Position numbers and translations under genes: made by a program | Source of the DNA: Pontibacter beigongshangensis | GTDB lineage: Bacteria > Bacteroidota > Bacteroidia > Cytophagales > Hymenobacteraceae | DNA: 64,000 nt | Direction: 5' to 3' | Assembly: GCF_014332515.1 (NCBI RefSeq) | Contig: NZ_VFSD01000015.1 | Location: 94,856 to 158,855 of the forward strand | In this document: piece by piece, positions 1-9,600 of the stretch | Numbering within the stretch: position 1 is the first letter of the stretch | Layout of the letters: each line of letters begins with the position of its first letter | The notes under the pieces: model-generated | Database searches by the model: none | What the model was told of the DNA's origin: nothing | What the model saw: only the letters and a program-made list of their open reading frames with translations

Positions 1-405
1 CCGGATACGGATGTAGCGGGTAATGGAATTGTTGGCGTTGGAGTACGAGAGGCCGTTGCCATAAATGGTTATGCCGTCGCCCGGAGCCGTCTGGCCGGCA
101 ATGGTAACATCAGAAGAGACAATGATGCGTTCCTTTATCCGGATCACGCCGCCCACCTCAAACACCACCGTTCGGTTCGGTTTGCTCACCGCATCGCGAA
201 AAGAGCCGGGGCCACTGTCGTTCAGGTTCGTGACGCGGTAGACCTCTCCTCCCCTGCCGCCTGTGGCAAACCGGCCAAAGCCCTCTGCCCCCGGAAACGC
301 CAGTTGCTGCGCCGCCAACTCCTGCGAAAAGAAGATGGCAGATGAGAGCAAGGCGGCACGTGCCAGGGTTCCGAACTTACTGGTGAAGTAGTTTTTCTGT
401 ATCAT
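1..405 (-). CDS. pectate lyase, polysaccharide lyase family 1 (3' part outside window)
   Basis: This is the 5' part of a secreted pectate lyase; the reading frame stays open to base 1, so only 135 codons are visible. Translation from the ATG at 403-405 gives a signal-peptide-like N-terminus (MIQKNYF, then a hydrophobic stretch around residues 17-30) and then the PL1 entry LAFPGAEGFGRFATGGRGG, VTNLNDSGPGSFRDAV and TIAGQTAPGDG. The same landmarks occur in the 1333-residue lyase ending at 6609, so the two are paralogues. PL1 enzymes cleave polygalacturonate by beta-elimination in a parallel beta-helix. It is the last visible gene of the minus-strand pectin cluster, about 395 bp downstream of the GH105 gene. 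Whether it carries the extra C-terminal domains of its paralogue cannot be seen. Confidence 0.85.
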   Translation of the reverse strand, partial: MIQKNYFTSKFGTLARAALLSSAIFFSQELAAQQLAFPGAEGFGRFATGGRGGEVYRVTNLNDSGPGSFRDAVSKPNRTVVFEVGGVIRIKERIIVSSDVTIAGQTAPGDGITIYGNGLSYSNANNSITRYIRIR

Positions 406-799
406 ACTTTCTGATGTTTTTGATGGTTAAACTGGTTTCGGGCAACAGGAAACACGGCAGCGCCCCAACCTGAGCTATTGTTGGTTATTTCTAATTATAA
501 TTCTTCCCTGTTTCTCTATGTAGCCTTCCATTTGCCTTGAGCTCATCTTACAGGAAAAGTGAATAGTCCGGTACAAGGCAATCTACGCTGGTGCGGGCTT
601 GTAGCTCGCGCCAGCGGATACAAACACACGCCAGCAGATAATTATCATAAAACGGCCCTTCGATAGAGGCTTTAAGTAGCAGCACCATCAGGAGCAGAAA
701 AGGTCTCTGAGGGGCTGTTTTGATTAGAATAATTCATTCTTTAAGAACATAAGTATCAAGATACAGGATCTATGTCAGATGTCCTGTGTCTATAAAACT
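406..799. other. intergenic region between PL1 and GH105 genes
   Basis: No open frame here looks like a gene. The region holds one copy of the 32-bp intergenic repeat (691-734) and a short hairpin (ACAGGA at 763-768 with TCCTGT at 782-787) just downstream of the GH105 stop. The hairpin has no T-tract, so a terminator role is doubtful. The promoter of the PL1 gene should lie between 406 and about 600, but no clear TAnnTTTG element is seen. Confidence 0.5.
691..734 (+). repeat. 32-bp intergenic repeat, copy 1
   Basis: The core reads TCTGAGGGGCTGTTTTG followed by ATTAGAATAATT and is preceded by CAG-rich sequence (AGCAGCACCATCAGGAGCAG). It lies 65 bp downstream of the GH105 stop, antisense to that gene. 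Confidence 0.8.
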
Positions 800-1996
800 C
801 TATTTATTCAGTTCCAGGCTTGCCAGCACAAAGGGGCCGGTTCCTTTCGGGTCGTCGGTGCGGATTTTCTCGTTCACGTAGTACTCATAAGAGCCATCTC
901 TGCCTGCACCCAAGCCAGCCACGGCGCATACCTGTGTCAGGTTTACTTCGCCATCCGGCTGCACTTTTATCAGGTGGCCGGTGAGGCCCTTAAAGCCTTT
1001 CTCAGCTGCCTGCCGGAAACTTTTGTTAATATAGCCCTGATTAGCTCCTTTTGCCAGCGCGTACACAAACATGCTGGAGGCAGAGGCTTCGAGGTAATTG
1101 CCTTCGCGGCTTCCCTGGTCCACTACCTGGTACCAGAGCCCGGTTTTGGCATCCTGGTACTTTTGCAGGGCGGGCGCCATGCGCTGCAGTATGCCGATCA
1201 CATCGTTGCGTTTCGGGTGGTCCTGTGGCAGGAAATCGAGCACATCTACAATGGCCATGGCATACCAGCCCATGGCCCGGCCCCAGAAGTGCGGCGACCT
1301 GCCTGTTTGCGGATCGGCCCAGGGTTGCAGTCGGCTCTCGTCCCAGCCGTGGTAGAGCAGGCCGGTGTTGGCATCGCGGAGGTGTTTTTCCATCAGCATC
1401 AGCTGGTTGGCCACATCATCAAAAGCTGTTTTGTCACCAAAGGTTTTGCCGTACTGCGCCAGGAACGGGGAACCCATGTAGGCCCCGTCGAGCCACAGTT
1501 GCCAGGGGTAGCGCAGCTTGTGCCAGTAGCCGCCTTCGGTGGTGCGGGGCTGCCACTTCATCTGGTGGCGTAGCGTTTCGATGGCGATTTTGTATTTTTC
1601 TTCTTTCGTTACCTCGTACAGGTTAAACAGAATCTTGCCGGAGTTCATCATGTCGATGTTGAAGTTGGTGGCATCGTAGGTTTTGATGTTTCCTTTCTCA
1701 TCGATCAGTTTATCGGCATAGGCTTTTATGTAGTTGAAGTAGTGTTGGTTCTTCTTCTGATCTTGTCGCCATATTTTCTCGAACCCGTGCAGCACCAGCC
1801 CATGCGGGTAGCTCCACACCGGCTGCTTCGAAAACTCGATCATCCAGGGCTCCGGGTTGTTTTTCATTATCGACTGCGCCATCCGCTCCGACCATTTCAG
1901 GTTAGTTGCGATTTTACCCGTGTTTGGCTGGGCGTGGGAGAATCCTGCCGTTACCAGCAGCAGAAACAGCAGAAGGAGGTTGTTTTTGTTTAGCAT
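800..1996 (-). CDS. GH105 unsaturated rhamnogalacturonyl/glucuronyl hydrolase
   Basis: A 398-residue secreted enzyme expected to remove the unsaturated uronic acid left at the non-reducing end of oligosaccharides by pectate or rhamnogalacturonan lyases. A signal peptide covers residues 1-22 (hydrophobic run, then SHAQ). The (alpha/alpha)6-barrel landmarks of GH105 (YteR/RhiN type) are visible: LWLDGAYMGSPF with D170 in the position of the catalytic Asp of YteR, then HFWGRAMGWYAMAIVDVL. Length fits the family. It follows the 730-residue glycosidase gene on the same strand at about 235 bp and precedes a PL1 lyase, which supports a role downstream of pectin lyase action. Family assignment is firm; the exact substrate (rhamnogalacturonyl or glucuronyl) is inferred. 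Confidence 0.93.
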   Translation of the reverse strand: MLNKNNLLLLFLLLVTAGFSHAQPNTGKIATNLKWSERMAQSIMKNNPEPWMIEFSKQPVWSYPHGLVLHGFEKIWRQDQKKNQHYFNYIKAYADKLIDEKGNIKTYDATNFNIDMMNSGKILFNLYEVTKEEKYKIAIETLRHQMKWQPRTTEGGYWHKLRYPWQLWLDGAYMGSPFLAQYGKTFGDKTAFDDVANQLMLMEKHLRDANTGLLYHGWDESRLQPWADPQTGRSPHFWGRAMGWYAMAIVDVLDFLPQDHPKRNDVIGILQRMAPALQKYQDAKTGLWYQVVDQGSREGNYLEASASSMFVYALAKGANQGYINKSFRQAAEKGFKGLTGHLIKVQPDGEVNLTQVCAVAGLGAGRDGSYEYYVNEKIRTDDPKGTGPFVLASLELNK

Positions 1997-2060
1997 TATG
2001 TATCTGTTCTACACGAAATTGCTTTCCCGGCAAGTGGCTGTTCCTGCGTGCCATGCAACC

Positions 2061-2110
2061 TGCGGATCAGGAAATCCGCCGCAGTAAACTTCCGGACTGA
2101 GAAGTCCGGA
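2061..2110. repeat. two small hairpins between glycosidase genes
   Basis: TGCGGAT (2061-2067) pairs with ATCCGC (2074-2079), and TCCGGACT (2091-2098) pairs perfectly with AGTCCGGA (2103-2110) over a GAGA loop. They lie downstream of the 730-residue glycosidase gene and upstream of GH105, both on the minus strand. No T-tract follows, so a processing or termination role is only possible. Confidence 0.4.
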
Positions 2111-2232
2111 GGAGCAGGAATTCTGGCTAAATTCAAAATAAAGCGGCCAGCGGCCAGGAAAAAGTAGGCACGAGCAAGAACGCTCGCGCCATTTTAAATA
2201 TCCCTAATTTTTAATTTCCAATTAAGCGCAGC

Positions 2233-4425
2233 CTACGGCATTTTATGCAGTCCTTCCCATCTTACTTTCCAGGTGCCGTCATCCGGGAATCCTGGATTGG
2301 CTTTGTCAGGGGCACCGTCCCAGCCGGCTGCCATCATGGCTACTGCCGTGAGCAGGCCACCGTTGCCAGGCAGGTAAATGCGCAGGCGGTCGTCCTGGAA
2401 ATTGTGGCCGTTTGGCAGGTAGGTGTTTTTCTGGGTATCCATGAACAACGCATCAATGGCTTTATCAGGAGCTCCCAGCCTGGCAGCACTCATGGCCATC
2501 AGCGGGTAGTCCCAGCCCCAGGTTGTATCCCACTGCCACTTCTGCTCAATCTCCTTATAGGTGTTCATCATTATGGCTGTATCGATCTTGGCACTCAGCG
2601 GCAGGTAACCGTAGGCTCCTACTACAGCCGGATGGTCGCGGCGGTAGAAATCGTCGGTGTAGGCTTGCGGGTGCGTAGCACTTGGCAGGTAGAGGCCATC
2701 TTTTATTGCCAGCGGCGCCAGCTTGTCGATGATGTCCTGCCATTTTTTGTCTTCGGGCATGCCCAGCCGCTTGCGCCACTCCTGCGCCACCGACAGCCCA
2801 TAATGCCAGTAAGCCAGCTCAAACGGAGGGTCGTTGGTTTCTTTGGCCGGGAACAATTCCTGCGCAGGTATAATCGGAGCGGCTAAATGGTACTTCTGGT
2901 CTTTTTCGCTGTAGGTCGGGAAAGAGGCCATGAACTTGGCCGTTTCGAACACCAGTTCTTTGTATTTCTCAAGTGTCTCTTTGGTTGGATTCTGGCGATA
3001 CACCAGTTCGGAGAAGTAAATGATGTGCGGCTGCTGCCAGATCAGGTACGGGCCCACGCTCGACGGGCTCTCGGCACCGTAAGGGTCGGTCATTTTCTGC
3101 CATCTCACACCCTCATAGCCTTGCCATTCAGCAGTTTTCCGGGCTTTCGGCATTACTTTGGTGTACCAGGGCAGGCTCCTCTCCAGCAGCGGCAGTCTGT
3201 CCCAGAGGGCGAAGTGCACGCCATGCCACCAGTGCATTTCCAGGTGTGGCTTGCCGTACCAGCTGTTAAAGGTGAGGCCGGTTTCCTGCGGTGGCAGATC
3301 GCCGGTGCACTGCAACTTGGTAAGGTACTGCGACAAAATTACCCGGCGCTCCAGCTCGTGGGCCCGTGGGTCGGTAGAGCCGGCAAAGTCGATAGCGCCT
3401 CCTTCTGTCCAGAATCTTTTCCACTCGGTTTCGCTGCTGGCTTGTGTTGCTTTAAAATCAGCGATGTCTTTTGTCTGGTTCTGGCTGAAAAGCACGCTGA
3501 ACTCCAGGCTTTCGTCTTTGGTAGTGGGTACTAATTCAAAATGGTGTCTTTCCTTTTCGGTGAAGTTGCCTGTCTTGTCCCAGCGTACGTTGGTATAGTA
3601 CACAGTGGTGTCGAGTTGCCGCTTCAGCTGCACCTGGTTGGCTCCGGATTCCGACCTGGCGAGGGTGGTGCTGTGCCTGTCCTGCTTCTCCCAGTTATAG
3701 CCGGGGCACACGTGGCAGTCGGCGCCGTACGGGAATTTAAAGAAAACCTTCAGGCGCTCCTTAGCGATGAGCGGAGAGGTAATACGTGCCGAGATCTCGT
3801 CTTTCTCCTGGTGCCCGAACAGCTCCACCGTTACCGGCACGCCTTCAATCTCATATTTGCTTTCTATTTTACCGGTCCAGAGGTTGAGGTTTTGGTTGAT
3901 GTTCTGGAGCTCATGGATGGCGGCCTGCTCCCCGTTTTCCTTCAGCAGCACCAGGCCCACGATGCCCAGGTGCAAGCGGTGCGGGTTGGTGCGCAGGTAG
4001 TTCATGGCGTCTACTTTGCGGCCTGTGCCTTTGTGCTGCACCGGAAACGGAATCACCCTGCCATCTGCGGCGGTATCGTAACGGGCTACATCCTCGAGGG
4101 TGTATTTCTGGTCGTTCGGCACCGAATGCCAGCCCCACTGCGACTGCGTACCCAGCGACACGCCATTGTCGTAGTCCTGGTAAAAGCTCTGCAGCCCCGA
4201 CACGTCTACGGTATAGGCAAAGTCGCCATTCCCTACCGACAAAGAGGCCAGGGTGTCAGGCGATGTAAGGGTAACATTATGGCGGCTGACCAGAGCCTGC
4301 CGGTCTATTTTACCAGGTTCTGTACCGGTAGAGGTGGTATCAGAGGCGCTGCAACTGAACAGAAGGGCTGTGGCTGCCAGTAAGGCAAACTTCAAGTTAC
4401 TTCGCTTTGGCTGTTGTTTTATCAT
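2233..4425 (-). CDS. six-hairpin-like glycosidase lipoprotein, specificity unassigned
   Basis: A 730-residue predicted outer-membrane or periplasmic lipoprotein: the N-terminus ends in LLFSC, placing the lipidated Cys at residue 25. The first ~330 residues look like a beta-sandwich (LSVGNGDFAYTVDVSGLQSF near residue 62), and the second half looks like an (alpha/alpha)6 barrel with GKPHLEMHWWHGVHFALWD near residue 393 and QWDTTWGWDYPLMAMSAARLG near 640. This two-domain plan is that of six-hairpin glycosidases (GH65/GH95/GH15 relatives), but I cannot place it in a numbered family. Its position between a propeller glycosidase and a GH105 enzyme points to side-chain removal from pectin or rhamnogalacturonan, which is inference. 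The start ATG at 4423-4425 fits the lipoprotein signal. Confidence 0.75.
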   Translation of the reverse strand: MIKQQPKRSNLKFALLAATALLFSCSASDTTSTGTEPGKIDRQALVSRHNVTLTSPDTLASLSVGNGDFAYTVDVSGLQSFYQDYDNGVSLGTQSQWGWHSVPNDQKYTLEDVARYDTAADGRVIPFPVQHKGTGRKVDAMNYLRTNPHRLHLGIVGLVLLKENGEQAAIHELQNINQNLNLWTGKIESKYEIEGVPVTVELFGHQEKDEISARITSPLIAKERLKVFFKFPYGADCHVCPGYNWEKQDRHSTTLARSESGANQVQLKRQLDTTVYYTNVRWDKTGNFTEKERHHFELVPTTKDESLEFSVLFSQNQTKDIADFKATQASSETEWKRFWTEGGAIDFAGSTDPRAHELERRVILSQYLTKLQCTGDLPPQETGLTFNSWYGKPHLEMHWWHGVHFALWDRLPLLERSLPWYTKVMPKARKTAEWQGYEGVRWQKMTDPYGAESPSSVGPYLIWQQPHIIYFSELVYRQNPTKETLEKYKELVFETAKFMASFPTYSEKDQKYHLAAPIIPAQELFPAKETNDPPFELAYWHYGLSVAQEWRKRLGMPEDKKWQDIIDKLAPLAIKDGLYLPSATHPQAYTDDFYRRDHPAVVGAYGYLPLSAKIDTAIMMNTYKEIEQKWQWDTTWGWDYPLMAMSAARLGAPDKAIDALFMDTQKNTYLPNGHNFQDDRLRIYLPGNGGLLTAVAMMAAGWDGAPDKANPGFPDDGTWKVRWEGLHKMP

Positions 4426-4442
4426 GTAGTTGGTTATTGATC

Positions 4443-4470
4443 AATTATTCAAATAAAAATACCCCTTTTC
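4443..4470 (-). repeat. 32-bp intergenic repeat, copy 2 (degenerate)
   Basis: AATTATTCAAATAAAAAT followed by ACCCCTTTT resembles the reverse complement of the consensus, closest to the copy at 44766, but the GC-rich half is decayed. It lies in the 5' flank of the glycosidase gene, 17 bp upstream of its start. Confidence 0.45.
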
Positions 4471-4631
4471 AGAATTTATGCAGCTGTTGCCGCTCCGGCT
4501 CTCTTTGCCACTGCGGTTTGTATAAGTTAAAACTGAGAGCCTATACCGCCAGTAGTTACAGCTTCACGACGCTACCATGGGCTTTCTCTTTATACCCAAT
4601 AAATCCTGATCCCGGCTTTTCTGCTTCGGGC

Positions 4632-4748
4632 TTACAGGTACCAGAGGGCATAAGTGGTTTCGTCGCTGATTTTCCACTCTCCGCTCAGGCTAAAGAAGTT
4701 CTGCAGGCTGGCTTTCATTTTGCCGATTTTTTCAAACAAATAAGTCAT
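4632..4748 (-). CDS. possible 38-residue peptide or gene remnant
   Basis: A short open frame starts with ATG at 4746-4748 and reads MTYLFEKIGKMKASLQNFF, ending WYL at a TAA (4632-4634). It is charged and amphipathic, has no signal peptide, and matches nothing I recognise. It lies in the 350-bp gap between two same-strand glycosidase genes. It could be a small real gene, the tail of a decayed gene, or chance. Confidence 0.25.
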   Translation of the reverse strand: MTYLFEKIGKMKASLQNFFSLSGEWKISDETTYALWYL

Positions 4749-4777
4749 GATGCTCAGATTTAAGTTTTAATTCGTTT

Positions 4778-5881
4778 TCAGTTCCTGGCACTTTTTCCTT
4801 CCGGCAACACTTCAAACACAAAGGCGCTGGAGGTCATGTATTTTCCGCCCTGCGATGCCAGAAACAGGTGCGTGGGCCGGCCGTTTTGCAGCAGCAGCTG
4901 TGGCCGTTCGAAGCGGCCGTATTTGGAGAGGTGCTTCGGCTTGGGTGGCTGCTCAAAGTAGTGGTCGGTGTTGTAGTAGGCAATGGTGGGCTCAGTCCAT
5001 TTAATGCCGTCAGGCGACTCGAGGTAGAGGCCGTACTGGTGGTTAAAGATGCCCATGTCGCGCATCACCATTTTAAATTTGCCTTCCTCCTGCCACACAT
5101 AGCCATCTTCTGCCTGTATGTTGTTGCCCCGCCCGGAGTAGTCGATAATCGGGTTGCCTTTGTACTTGGTGTAAGGGCCCTGCAGCTTGTCGGCTATGGC
5201 CAGGCCGTACTTGCGGTTGCCTCTTATTTTGGGGTCGGTGTAGTTTTCGTACTCGTAGGTGTTCCACGATTTGTAGTACAGAAAGTATCTGCCGTCGGGG
5301 TGCTTCACGAAGCTGGGGTTGGAGGAGCAGTGGTCGTCCCAGGCACCTTCCGGACCGGCTTCCACCAGCGGTTGGTCGGGGCGCTGCCAGGGGCCGTAGG
5401 GCGAGTCGGCAACGGCCAGCCCCACGCGCTTGGTGCTGGTTCTGCGGTTGGAGTTACCCATGTAAAAGAGGCAGTATTTGCCATCCACGAACTTGATGTG
5501 CGGGTTGTGGCAGGTGGTGCCATCCCAGAAGCCTTCGCCTCTCGGAGCCAGCACTGTAGATACATACTCAAACGGCGACTCAGGCGTGTCGGCCACGGCA
5601 TGCGCAATTTCGGAGCTATTTATCCAGCCGCCCATGCCCTTTTCTGCCACCCACCTCGAGAAGAATACATGGGTTTTGCCATCCGGCCCAATGATCGGGC
5701 TGGTGCCCCACACGTAGTACCCTTCCATTTCGAGCACACGCCCCACCGGCTTCAGTCTTTTGCTGAAATCGGAGACCTTGTCCTTCTGACCAGCTGCGGC
5801 AAAACTTTGCATGCCCAGGCCAGCACATGAAAATAAAAGAGGCGACGCAGCGGCGATACCCAGGAATTTTCGTCTATCCAT
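4778..5881 (-). CDS. GH43-like five-bladed beta-propeller glycosidase, lipoprotein with twin-arginine signal
   Basis: A 367-residue exported protein with a propeller-glycosidase sequence: repeated blades such as YVWGTSPIIGPDGKTHVFFSRW, DGTTCHNPHIKFVDGKYCLFYMG, DDHCSSNPSFVKHPDGRYFLYYKS and ERPQLLLQNGRPTHLFLA. This layout is typical of GH43 and related clan members (arabinosidase, xylosidase or galactosidase types); the exact family cannot be fixed by eye. The N-terminus MDRRKFLG is a twin-arginine motif, followed by LLFSC with Cys at residue 19, so it is probably a Tat-exported lipoprotein. In the cluster it would trim neutral side chains of pectin (inference). The nearest same-strand gene upstream is the large PL1 lyase, about 730 bp away. 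Confidence 0.8.
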   Translation of the reverse strand: MDRRKFLGIAAASPLLFSCAGLGMQSFAAAGQKDKVSDFSKRLKPVGRVLEMEGYYVWGTSPIIGPDGKTHVFFSRWVAEKGMGGWINSSEIAHAVADTPESPFEYVSTVLAPRGEGFWDGTTCHNPHIKFVDGKYCLFYMGNSNRRTSTKRVGLAVADSPYGPWQRPDQPLVEAGPEGAWDDHCSSNPSFVKHPDGRYFLYYKSWNTYEYENYTDPKIRGNRKYGLAIADKLQGPYTKYKGNPIIDYSGRGNNIQAEDGYVWQEEGKFKMVMRDMGIFNHQYGLYLESPDGIKWTEPTIAYYNTDHYFEQPPKPKHLSKYGRFERPQLLLQNGRPTHLFLASQGGKYMTSSAFVFEVLPEGKSARN

Positions 5882-5959
5882 ACTAAAATGCTACTGAACG
5901 GCAGGAAGTGCTCCTACAAGAGCCTATTTCCTGCCCAGTATAAAACTACTGATTGTTAG

Positions 5960-5983
5960 CACAACAAGCATCCTGCTGTGTCC
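5960..5983. promoter_or_regulatory. shared upstream motif, copy A
   Basis: GCACAACAAG followed by CATCCTGCTGTGTCC. CATCCTGCTGTGTCC recurs exactly at 10771-10785 and a close relative occurs at 27217-27244. All three lie 80-170 bp upstream of minus-strand genes. The half-sites CACAACA and TGCTGTG are near-complements, so a dimeric regulator site is possible; so is a decayed mobile repeat. Confidence 0.3.
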
Positions 5984-6319
5984 GGTGGAGCCACTGGTCC
6001 TTATCCGAAGCCAGGCTGGCCTGATCTGCAATAGCCCTGGCATTAACCGTGTCAAACCGGTTGTGAAGCAGCATCTGTAATGGACCCCACAGGCTTAAAT
6101 CTGCTCAAATCGTTGCTCATCAAGTTAAAAAACCTTACTACTTTGTGTATCTACCAGATAAAAAGATTAGGGATTTGGAGGTGGCGGAATGTTAAAACTA
6201 ACTATTATAGGCGCAATGGGCAAAACCACATCTCGGAAAGACTTTAGGCTTCGGCAAACGGCAGGAGTACATATTCTGAAAATTCTGGGGATAAGGGTCC
6301 TAGTTTGAAGATTCAGTTA

Positions 6320-6382
6320 AACAGCAGCAGCAGGGGCAGCAGAGCAACTCAGGTCCGGAGGGGCTTTTTCATTAGAATAATT
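6320..6382 (+). repeat. 32-bp intergenic repeat, copy 3
   Basis: CAGCAGCAGCAGGGGCAGCAG precedes GGTCCGGAGGGGCTTTTTC and ATTAGAATAATT. With copy 4 it forms a direct tandem pair about 135 bp apart. Confidence 0.85.
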
Positions 6383-6456
6383 TCTGAATCACGGATTAGC
6401 ATTTAATCTTTCCCAATCCTGAAAATCCTATAATCCTGAGAATCCTGATTCAGATA

Positions 6457-6515
6457 AACAGCAGCAGGAGGAGCAGCGCATCCAGGCTATGGAGGGGCTT
6501 TTTCATTAGAATAAT
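6457..6515 (+). repeat. 32-bp intergenic repeat, copy 4
   Basis: ACAGCAGCAGGAGGAGCAGC precedes TATGGAGGGGCTTTTTC and ATTAGAATAATC. It is immediately preceded by AATCCTGATTCAGATAA (6441-6457), the same 17-mer that abuts copy 14 at 37758-37774. Confidence 0.85.
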
Positions 6516-6551
6516 CTGGCTTGAATGTGTTTTACCAGAGAGTGCGGCAAC

Positions 6552-6583
6552 AAAAAAGCTCCGGGAAGTTCCCCGGAGCTTTC
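6552..6583 (-). terminator. Rho-independent terminator of the multidomain pectate lyase gene
   Basis: On the minus strand the stem AGCTCCGGG / CCCGGAGCT (6572-6580 with 6557-6565) has a 6-nt loop and is followed by a run of six T (6552-6557). It sits 26 bp after the stop of the lyase gene. Confidence 0.85.
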
Positions 6584-6608
6584 TGCAAAGTACTGGCGAA
6601 TAGACTGC

Positions 6609-9600
6609 CTACCGCTGCACCACAATTTTTCTGGTAACCACTGCCTTCTCTGTCACCAGTTTTACCACGTATACGCCGGCGTTATAGCTGCTGGCATTTA
6701 GCTCGTGGGAGAACATCTGGTTAGCTTCTGCTCTACCTGAGCCCAACAGTTCTACCAGCGCCCCTTTCAGGTCGTAGATCTCTATTGTATACGCACCTTG
6801 CTGCGCCAGCTTAAATGCTACAGTTGCTCTGCCCGAAAGTGGGTTCGGATAGGTGATAAGTTCGCCTGCCGCCGCCACTGCTTCGTTCCTAGAACTCAGC
6901 ACATTGCTGAACAGGGCTCCGATCTCGGTGTCTGACAAAGCATAGTTATACAGACGCACATCATCCATCTGATCACGGTAAGGCCTGTTTTCAGCAGAGT
7001 TGCCGATCATGAGCGGGTCGGCCTTCCCGATGCTCTGTGTGGAGTAGCCTTTGGAGCCGGCCAGCACATTGTCGATGTAGAGCTTAATCTGCTTTGCCTC
7101 TGTGTCTCTTACCGCTACCACATGCCGCCACTCGTTGTTGAAGAAGTTGTAGGGCGCTGCGGCCACGTTCACATCGATATTGGATTTTGTTTTGCCATCG
7201 TCTATCGCAAACGTTAGCTTGCCATCCCTTACCTGTACGCCGTACCACTTGCCGGTACCCGCCTCAAAGGTTCCTTTGTGTATCAGGTAGGTATCTTTAG
7301 CATTTGTGGCAGCATACAGATAAGTATTGGCCGGAATCTTCACCCACATGGAAATGGTAAAGGCATTCTCATCGAATCTGAACTGCTCAGCATCCGGCAC
7401 CACAATGCCGCCTGTGCTGGCAGGGTTGCCAAACTGCAAAGCCCCCTGGTGTTTTCCGGTTGTCCAGGCAGCGTCGTTCATGCCCGTCAGGGTTCCGGTT
7501 GCCTGATAAGGGCTGGCGTCTGCTGCCTCGGTGCCGCTGGTTTCATCCAGTTTCCAATGGCCTACCAAACCTGCCTCAAAGGCAGCGGTTGTGAAGGACC
7601 ACACTGTTCCGGCGGTTGTGCCCTCGTCACCCACTGCATCTACACGCCAATAGTAGGTAGTGTTGGCGGTGAGGCCCTCTACCTGATAGCCTGCATTTTC
7701 TACAGGAACATCAGCCACGAAAGGCAGGTTGGAATTATCTGTTCCGAAATAGAGCTTGTAAGAGGTGGTGTTCAGGCCTCCCTGCCAGGTTAAGGTGGTG
7801 CTGGCGGCATCCATGATCTGGCTGTTATGGGCAGGAGCAGGCGTTAAGGCCTGCAGTGGCAGCGGACTTGTATGGTACTGCTCCATAACCTGCACCGGCG
7901 ACAGCGCATAGTTGAAAATCTTCAGTTCGTCGAGCTTGCCCTTGTAAGGAGCAGGTGTAGCGGTAGCGGCTTCAAACTCCAGTTCACCAATGTTACCGAT
8001 GATCAGCGCACTTGCCTCTCCTATGCCCGAAAGTGCTTTCGTAATAGCGGCTTCACTTACAAAAACACCGTTTCGGAACAACTGCAGTTTATTCGTGGCA
8101 ACATCTCTGATGGCCACCACATGCACCCACTCGTCGGTAAAGAATGGCGTACCATCTGTTTGCAGCTCATCTTTGCCCCCGCCGTTGGCGTCGTTGTCAT
8201 CGTCTATGGCAAAGCGGAACTGCTTGTTTTTGAACTCAATGTTGAAGCGTTTGCCTGTTGCACCGGTTGCCTCGTTTTTGGTAAACGAACCTTTGGCCAG
8301 CAGGTAAGCGCTGGAGTTGTTGTCAGCAGGAAGTAGGGCTGCGCCGGCCTTCATCCAGAAGGAAAGCGAGAAAGAGCTTTTGTCCAGGAACAACTGGTCC
8401 TGGTTCGGCACGCTTACCACATACATATCGGTAGCGGCGGTAGCAAAATCGAGCGCCCTGTTTACTTTGCCATCTACCCTGATGCTCTGGTCTTCTCCAT
8501 CGAGGCCCAGCACCCCGTGGTTTTCGTACGGTGACGAATCCAGGATCTGATCATTTTCCTCTGCCGGCTCATCGAAAGCCCAATGGCCCACCACACCGTT
8601 AGGGAAGGACCTGGTAGTACGGAAAGTCCAAACCGTGCCGACGGCAGTACCTTTTTCGTTGGTAGCATCTACGCGCCAGAAGTAGGTCGTATTCTCGGCA
8701 AGCTCGGTCAGGTTAAAGGTTGGGTTGGCTGTATAGGCTACTTCTCCTTGTTTGGTAAGCCCATCTGCGGAAGCGCCAACGTATACTTCATATGTAGTGG
8801 TGTTGTCGCTACCTGCCCACTTCAGCACAAGTGCACCCTCTGTGAGTTCTGCGTACTGGTAGTTGTTGGCCGGAGCCGGTGCAGAGGCAACAGCCGGAGC
8901 GGTGGGTATGGGCGGTGTCTGAACCGTGGCTATGGCACTGTAGGCCGACACATGTTCCTCGTTCACCGACTTTAAGCGGTAGTAATAAGTAGTGTTCGGA
9001 ACCAGGCCCTCGGCATCGGTATAGGTGGTGGTGTTGGCGGCAGGCTCGGCCACAACGGTAAAGTTGCTGCCATCTACAGATCGCTCCACCACAAAATTAG
9101 TCTCGTTATCGGAATTATCCTTCCAGTTAATGACTACCGTGCTGGAGGCTGGTTCCTCAACGGAGGTAGCCGTAAGCGTAACAGCAGTAGGCGGCTTTAT
9201 GAACACCGGAGCAGGCGAATCTACCAACGAGTTCACATATACTTCTATGTTGAGGTACTCCGGATAGTCGGTGCTATAGGCTACGGCATCCTGCTTGTTG
9301 TTTTTGTTTAAGCCATGGGCATCCTCCCAGGCATCAGGCATGCCGTCCCCATCCGTGTCTAAAGGAGCAGGTGCGCCAAATACTTCGCCTAGCCCGCCAT
9401 TGGCCAAGGGCAGGTCGCTTTCGAGATACACATAATGGCCTTTGGTTCCGCGCGACGCTACTTCGTCAACCATGAATGCATCTACCTGGTCGCGGGCCGG
9501 GTAATTGGCGCCGACATTGTTTATTACCCACTCATATGCTTCGGCTGCGGTAAGCGAAGGGGCTGCCATCGGGTAGGCAAAAGGCTGCGCCTGAAAGGCA

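Larger units (their letters stand above)
5882..6550. other. long intergenic region upstream of propeller glycosidase gene
   Basis: About 670 bp without a convincing gene. It contains two copies of the 32-bp repeat (6320-6515), a run of degenerate AATCCTGA repeats (about 6417-6456), and GCACAACA...TCCTGCTGTGT (5960-5983), shared with the 5' flanks of the lyase at 6609 and the helicase at 23185. No tRNA or small RNA gene was recognised. Confidence 0.5.
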
